Assembly (NCBI GenBank): GCA_937876225.1
Contig: CALFIC010000002.1
Span: 1-7,817 of the forward strand
Source of the DNA: an uncultured Chloroflexota bacterium
GTDB taxonomy: Bacteria > Chloroflexota > Chloroflexia > Chloroflexales > Roseiflexaceae
DNA length: 7,817 nt
Direction of reading: 5' to 3'
Shown here: piece by piece, positions 4,662-7,817 of the stretch
How the letters are laid out: each line of letters opens with the position of its first letter
Position numbering within the stretch: the first letter of the stretch is position 1
Notes under the pieces: generated by a model
Told to the model about the DNA's origin: nothing
Databases searched by the model: none
What the model saw: the letters and a program-made list of their open reading frames with translations, nothing else
Made by a program: the position numbers and the translations under genes

Positions 4662-4988
4662 ATGCGTACACAAACTGTACAAACACTACTGATGTGGGTA
4701 GTCATCTGGGTCGCGATTGGGCTCAACGTGGTGTGTATTGTGCATTGTCACACCAACCACACTGAGCGCATCGGCAGCTCACGCTACGTCTGTACGCAAC
4801 ATACAACGCCAGAATCGCCCTTGCCCATCGACTATGCTACCCTCACGCACCTTAGTCATTTCTTCCTCGTTACGTTAGGAATACTGTGTGTGGTGTTGGC
4901 GAGTAGTGCATTGGTGTGGCGTGTATGTCACTGCTCGGGGCACACCCCCAGTGTATTGTCTCCCCCACCAAAACTCATCTATTTATAA
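4662..4988 (+). CDS. Small Cys/His-rich membrane protein, two helices, leaderless
   Basis: I do not recognise the family. The 108-residue product has two hydrophobic segments (about 9-27 and 67-86). They enclose a loop rich in Cys and His: 'CIVHCHTNH' (C25, H28, C29, H30, H33), C44, H47, H63 and H66. After helix 2 comes 'VCHCSGH' (C89, H90, C91, H94) and a Pro-rich tail. The spacing suggests metal binding or disulfides, which is inference. The start at 4662 was chosen because a perfect -10 box ends six bases before it and there is no Shine-Dalgarno, so the mRNA is probably leaderless. The reading frame stays open back to 4503, but that part is repeat DNA upstream of the promoter. It lies divergent from the MarR operon, so a link to metal or thiol chemistry is possible but unproven. 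Confidence 0.65.
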   Translation: MRTQTVQTLLMWVVIWVAIGLNVVCIVHCHTNHTERIGSSRYVCTQHTTPESPLPIDYATLTHLSHFFLVTLGILCVVLASSALVWRVCHCSGHTPSVLSPPPKLIYL

Positions 4989-5036
4989 AATCACCCACTG
5001 CATCTCACCATAGTACCGTATCAAATCGTGTGTTCG

Positions 5037-5059
5037 TTGTGCATCTCTTGGATGTGCAA
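5037..5059 (+). other. Small RNA hairpin in the leader before the four-helix gene
   Basis: TTGTGCATC (5037-5045) and GATGTGCAA (5051-5059) form a 9-bp RNA stem, two pairs being G-U, around a five-base loop. It lies about 40 bases before the mini-ORF at 5101. The 170-base gap between the genes at 4662 and 5159 holds this, the mini-ORF and no other clear signal; I could not pick a convincing promoter there. The hairpin may be chance. Confidence 0.3.
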
Positions 5060-5100
5060 CGTCACTGTCTATCGTCGCGTTGCGCCGCTAGGGGGAACCT

Positions 5101-5127
5101 ATGGAATTATTTTGGCGTCTGTACTAA
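5101..5127 (+). CDS. Possible 8-codon leader ORF
   Basis: ATG at 5101 encodes MELFWRLY and ends in a tandem stop (TAA TAA). A strong purine run, AGGGGG, ends five bases before the ATG, better than many full genes here. It lies 31 bases before the start of the four-helix membrane protein gene at 5159, which has its own Shine-Dalgarno. It could be a translated leader peptide that sets ribosome traffic into the next gene, or chance. Confidence 0.3.
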   Translation: MELFWRLY

Positions 5128-5158
5128 TAAATCTGACTGAATACGCATAGGGAATGAT

Positions 5159-5665
5159 ATGAATTTCAAAAACGTGATTGTCTGGAATCGTTATTTGTCG
5201 TGGTTTTTTGGGATCGGCTACGTGGTAATCCACTACATTTACCCCCATCGCCACGGTGATGGCGGGTTGATGCAAATGGATCCCATCCCGCGCTATTTTT
5301 TTATGACTAGCTTCATCTGGATGACGTTCCACGCCATTGTGGCCATCAAAATGCACGGCTGGCCGACATTGCGGTTGCGTAATCTGCGGGACGTGTATAT
5401 TTTTGATGCGTGGTTAGTATTACTCATCACCACGCCTATTTTTTCGATACCAGCTCTCGGTGCCAGCCAAGTGCTCATGGCGATAGCCTGGCCACCACTC
5501 GCCATCCATTTGGCGCTCAATGTGTGGTATACGATGGCACGCTTGCCATGGCCGAGCCTGCGCCAAGTACCAGCCCGCGTCATCATGATGACCATTTGGC
5601 TAGCAATTATTGCAGGAGCAGCCATACAGACATTCCCGTTGGAAAGCGCCCATACCCACTCGTAG
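5159..5665 (+). CDS. Four-helix integral membrane protein, unrecognised
   Basis: I do not recognise the family. The 168-residue product has four likely transmembrane segments: about 12-28, 46-65, 83-126 (long, possibly two passes with a break near Pro112-Pro113) and 140-159. Histidines lie in or at the edge of helices: H25, H58 in 'MTFHAIVAIKMHG', H66 and H117 in 'LAIHLALNVWY'. This pattern recalls small b-type cytochromes or membrane anchor subunits, but heme binding is speculation. The loop after helix 1 is His-rich (HYIYPHRHGDGG) and the tail ends HTHS. The start is ATG at 5159, with AGGGA five bases upstream. It is downstream of the Cys/His-rich gene on the same strand, and its stop lies two bases from that of the convergent hydrolase. 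Confidence 0.7.
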   Translation: MNFKNVIVWNRYLSWFFGIGYVVIHYIYPHRHGDGGLMQMDPIPRYFFMTSFIWMTFHAIVAIKMHGWPTLRLRNLRDVYIFDAWLVLLITTPIFSIPALGASQVLMAIAWPPLAIHLALNVWYTMARLPWPSLRQVPARVIMMTIWLAIIAGAAIQTFPLESAHTHS

Positions 5666-5667
5666 GC

Positions 5668-6546
5668 TTAGGGACGACGAATAAGCTCAGCACACTGGAC
5701 GGGATGTGTGTGGGGGAACCAATGATTTTTGCCTGGCAACACTTGGAGCTCAATCCACGGCATTTTTTGGAGATGCCGAATGGCGAGGCTTGGCAACAAA
5801 GCAATATCAAGTTCCCCCCACAATAACCGCATCGGTACGCGCCCGTCAGGAACAGGAATCGTGCAACTGCCACCGATAACCGCAAAATCCGCAGCACGGT
5901 ACCAATTCAATGCGCCAGTAACCCGACCAGGGCGTTGCCACGCCGCAATCATCTGTGTTTTTGTCGAATCAGACAACAGTATATTGTTAAATGACCGCAG
6001 CGGTAATGCATAATTATCTTGGCTAAATGTGGTCTCAAAATCTGGTTGACGCAGTGCATACATGTATAACGAAGCCCGCTGTTGGTCGTCATCATAGGTA
6101 ATTGCTTCGAGAAATACTGCTGGATGTGGGCCAGCATATATAACTGACCGCACAATTCGCTCGGGATACAAACTGATGGTTGACCACGCCACCACCCCAC
6201 CCCAATCATGCCCCACCAGCACAAATTGCTGGCTAGGGATGAGGGTGTCCGCAATGGCGATGACATCAGATACCAATAATTCAATTTTATAGGCTGCGAC
6301 ATCTGCCGGAGCATCAGACAAATTGATGCCACGTCCATCAGGCACAAGTACAAAATAATCACGTGCTAATTCATGCGCGACCGCCATCATCCCGATGCTA
6401 CTATCGGGGAAGCCATGCATGATAATCAGTGCCGGATTGGCACGATCCCCGATTGTGGTGACATGTAACTGCACGCCGTTATTCGATACGTATGTGGTAT
6501 TTAGTTGATGGTTTACTGATTCAGATTCCACAATTTCTGGTTGCAC
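5668..6546 (-). CDS. Alpha/beta hydrolase, epoxide hydrolase type
   Basis: This 292-residue cytoplasmic enzyme is full length for the family. Key elements are the oxyanion motif HGFP (44-47), 'DGRGINLSD' (70-78), nucleophile elbow GHDWGG with Asp114, lid tyrosine in 'LNWYRA' (Tyr216), acid Asp247 in 'WGELDIAL' and base His275 in 'NHWFP'. An Asp nucleophile with Trp after it and a lid Tyr marks the epoxide hydrolase branch, in which Asp attacks the epoxide and the ester is hydrolysed to a diol. Haloalkane or fluoroacetate dehalogenases share the elbow, so substrate is uncertain. The start is GTG at 6546, with GGAG eight bases upstream; no in-frame ATG is near. It ends tail to tail with the membrane protein gene, and no terminator is visible between them. 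There is no functional link to its neighbours. Confidence 0.88.
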   Translation of the reverse strand: MQPEIVESESVNHQLNTTYVSNNGVQLHVTTIGDRANPALIIMHGFPDSSIGMMAVAHELARDYFVLVPDGRGINLSDAPADVAAYKIELLVSDVIAIADTLIPSQQFVLVGHDWGGVVAWSTISLYPERIVRSVIYAGPHPAVFLEAITYDDDQQRASLYMYALRQPDFETTFSQDNYALPLRSFNNILLSDSTKTQMIAAWQRPGRVTGALNWYRAADFAVIGGSCTIPVPDGRVPMRLLWGELDIALLPSLAIRHLQKMPWIELQVLPGKNHWFPHTHPVQCAELIRRP

Positions 6547-6591
6547 AACACAATCTCCATTCTTCCTGCATATTTCAAATATATTCTATCG

Positions 6592-6634
6592 CTATTTATA
6601 CATCTGTGTGTGTTTATTTCTAACTATTTATACA
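6592..6634 (-). promoter_or_regulatory. Promoter region of the hydrolase gene with an 11-bp direct repeat
   Basis: On the minus strand TGTATAAATAG occurs at 6634-6624 and again at 6602-6592, 32 bases (about three helical turns) apart. Each contains a TATAAA -10-like box. The downstream box has TTAGAA 17 bases before it as a weak -35. The spacing suggests either two promoters or a pair of regulator sites. The rest of 6547-6817 is AT-rich and holds no gene on either strand. Confidence 0.4.
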
Positions 6635-6738
6635 AATTCTGCGGTAATCCCCTATTTTTTTGATATTCTATATTGCAAATCTTCGCTATTTTTTATTCTT
6701 TCCAACTGCCTGCGTTTCACTACATACCGTGCATACAA

Positions 6739-6766
6739 ACGCATACGGGGGCATAGAATGACGTGG
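6739..6766 (+). repeat. Degenerate 3' half of the dispersed hairpin repeat
   Basis: GGCATAGAATGACGTGGG (6749-6766 region) matches the end of the 60-bp repeat (GGCATGGAATGACGTTGGG) with one substitution and one missing T. The preceding GCATACGGG weakly resembles its GCACCCGG. The 5' half is absent. It lies ten bases before the TGGTATACAAT element and points toward the M20 gene. Confidence 0.5.
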
Positions 6767-6775
6767 GTATGTTGC

Positions 6776-6786
6776 TGGTATACAAT
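6776..6786 (+). promoter_or_regulatory. Candidate extended -10 promoter of the M20 dipeptidase gene
   Basis: TGGTATACAAT lies 31 bases before the ATG at 6818. The extended TG and a TATACA or TACAAT hexamer fit a -10 element without a clear -35. It shares its core and downstream AGTAT with the promoter at 4647-4655 and its TGGTATACAA with the one at 967-977. Confidence 0.45.
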
Positions 6787-6817
6787 GCGAGTATCACCGT
6801 GATTGACGGAGCATTAT

Positions 6818-7817
6818 ATGTCACATTTACCCGAAATTTTTGCGTATATCGAGGCCAACCGCGACGCCGCGATTGCGCGCCTGATGGATTATGTCAGCCG
6901 CCCCAGTATCAGTGCCCACGGCATTGGCATCGGCGAAACGGCCGAGTGGCTCACCGCTTACTTGCGTGAGCTCGGCTTCGAAACGCAATCATACCCCACT
7001 GCTGGCTGGCCGATGGTGGTAGGGCGCTACCACAAACACCCCGGCAAGCCGACCGTGCTCCTCTATGGTCACTACGACGTGCAGCCACCCGACCCGCTCG
7101 AAGCCTGGATTTCGCCACCCTTTACCCCTACCATCCGCGCCGGTCGCATCTACGGGCGGGGTGCTGGTGACAACAAAGGCCAACATTTCGCCCAACTTTT
7201 GGGGCTCGAAGCGTGGCTCAAAGTAGTCGGCGATTTGCCCTGCAACGTGACCTTTTTGCTCGAAGGCGAAGAAGAAGTCGGCAGCCCCAACTTGGCCACC
7301 TTTGTCACCAACCACAAAGAATTACTCAAGGCTGATTTGGTGATTACCGCAGATGGACCCATCCACGAAGACGGCACGCCCCAAATCGAATACGGGGTAC
7401 GGGGTGTGTTGTCATTTGAGTTATACGCCAAAGGGGCCAACACCGATTTGCATTCGGGCAATTGGGGGGGTGTCGCACCACAACCACTCTGGCGGCTAGT
7501 ACAGGTGCTGGCCACCATGAAAAACGCCCGCGGCGAAATCACCATCCCCGGCATCATGGAACAAGTCGCGCCGATTACCGCACTCGAACGCGCGGCCCTC
7601 GACGCCTTGCCCCTCGAACTCGAACGGGTGATGGCGGGCGTGGGGATGACCGAGCTGGACGGCCCACCCGAAGTGCCCTTTTATGACCGGATCGCCTGCC
7701 GGCCGACCTTGACCATCAATGGCTTCCATGGTGGCTACGGCGGCCCCGGCTCCAAAACCGTCCTGCCCCACGAAGGACTGGTCAAATGCGACATGCGCTT
7801 GGTGGGGGGTATGAGTC
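6818..7817 (+). CDS. M20-family metallodipeptidase, N-terminal 333 residues (open at window end)
   Basis: The frame is open from ATG 6818 to the window edge. It encodes a cytoplasmic di-zinc exopeptidase of the M20 dipeptidase/CNDP-like group (usual length about 450-460), so roughly the last quarter is missing. Metal and catalytic signatures are LLYGHYDVQP (H85, D87), GRGAGDNKGQ (bridging D118), LLEGEEEVGSP (catalytic E152, metal E153) and ITADGP (D179). The lid domain begins after 'EYGVRG', with LHSGNWGG carrying the conserved His. 'GGYGGPGSKTVLP' near 305-318 is the characteristic return to the catalytic domain. GGAG lies six bases before the ATG. The gene looks more GC-rich than its neighbours. 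It would cleave dipeptides or other short peptides for nitrogen and carbon use; the exact substrate cannot be read. It is transcribed divergently from the hydrolase. Confidence 0.92.
   Translation, partial: MSHLPEIFAYIEANRDAAIARLMDYVSRPSISAHGIGIGETAEWLTAYLRELGFETQSYPTAGWPMVVGRYHKHPGKPTVLLYGHYDVQPPDPLEAWISPPFTPTIRAGRIYGRGAGDNKGQHFAQLLGLEAWLKVVGDLPCNVTFLLEGEEEVGSPNLATFVTNHKELLKADLVITADGPIHEDGTPQIEYGVRGVLSFELYAKGANTDLHSGNWGGVAPQPLWRLVQVLATMKNARGEITIPGIMEQVAPITALERAALDALPLELERVMAGVGMTELDGPPEVPFYDRIACRPTLTINGFHGGYGGPGSKTVLPHEGLVKCDMRLVGGMS

Noticed and set aside
7150..7190. Asn119 in GRGAGDNKG as a lost metal ligand in the M20 enzyme
   Set aside because: The bridging ligand is the preceding Asp118, which is present; the next position varies in the family.

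Overview
This is a 7.8 kb piece of bacterial draft assembly of moderate G+C (about half, judged by eye). It starts at a real contig end: the first 26 bases are residual Illumina TruSeq read-2 adapter. Nothing in the window fixes the taxonomy. The mix of well-formed Shine-Dalgarno sites, one apparently leaderless gene, 7-bp tandem repeats, a dispersed 60-bp hairpin repeat and an exported RCC1-like protein would suit a Chloroflexota-type filamentous bacterium. That is a low-confidence inference.

Layout. (1) Positions 27-900, minus strand: an exported RCC1-repeat protein cut off by the contig end. (2) 901-1215: an intergenic stretch with one copy of the dispersed repeat, a strong 18-bp hairpin and a heptamer array that runs into the next gene. 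(3) 1193-4370, minus strand: the main locus. In transcription order it holds a MarR-type regulator, a single-domain rhodanese, a membrane-anchored His/Met-rich protein, a second rhodanese, a likely intrinsic terminator, a separate promoter with an inverted-repeat operator, and a metallo-beta-lactamase-fold/rhodanese fusion of the persulfide dioxygenase type. (4) 4371-4660: two tandem MarR-like operators on a consensus sigma-70 promoter, two more repeat copies and a second heptamer array. (5) 4662-5665, plus strand: a leaderless Cys/His-rich two-helix membrane protein, a possible 8-codon leader ORF and a four-helix membrane protein. (6) 5668-6546, minus strand: an epoxide-hydrolase-type alpha/beta hydrolase. 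(7) 6547-6817: an AT-rich divergent intergenic region. (8) 6818-7817, plus strand: the N-terminal part of an M20-family dipeptidase, open at the window end.

How the genes fit together. The minus-strand block reads as a reactive sulfur (sulfide/persulfide) handling locus. Rhodaneses move sulfane sulfur between carriers such as glutathione or low-molecular-weight thiols and cyanide or sulfite. ETHE1/CstB-type dioxygenases oxidise persulfide to sulfite. The first gene encodes a MarR-type repressor with two cysteines, and two TAGTTG-N7-CAACTA palindromes cover the -10 box, the start region and the ribosome binding site of its own promoter, so autoregulation is very likely. The His/Met-rich protein adds a possible copper link. 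The dioxygenase gene has its own promoter with a different palindrome, so two regulators may act here. The RCC1 protein, the hydrolase and the M20 dipeptidase have no evident connection to this function.
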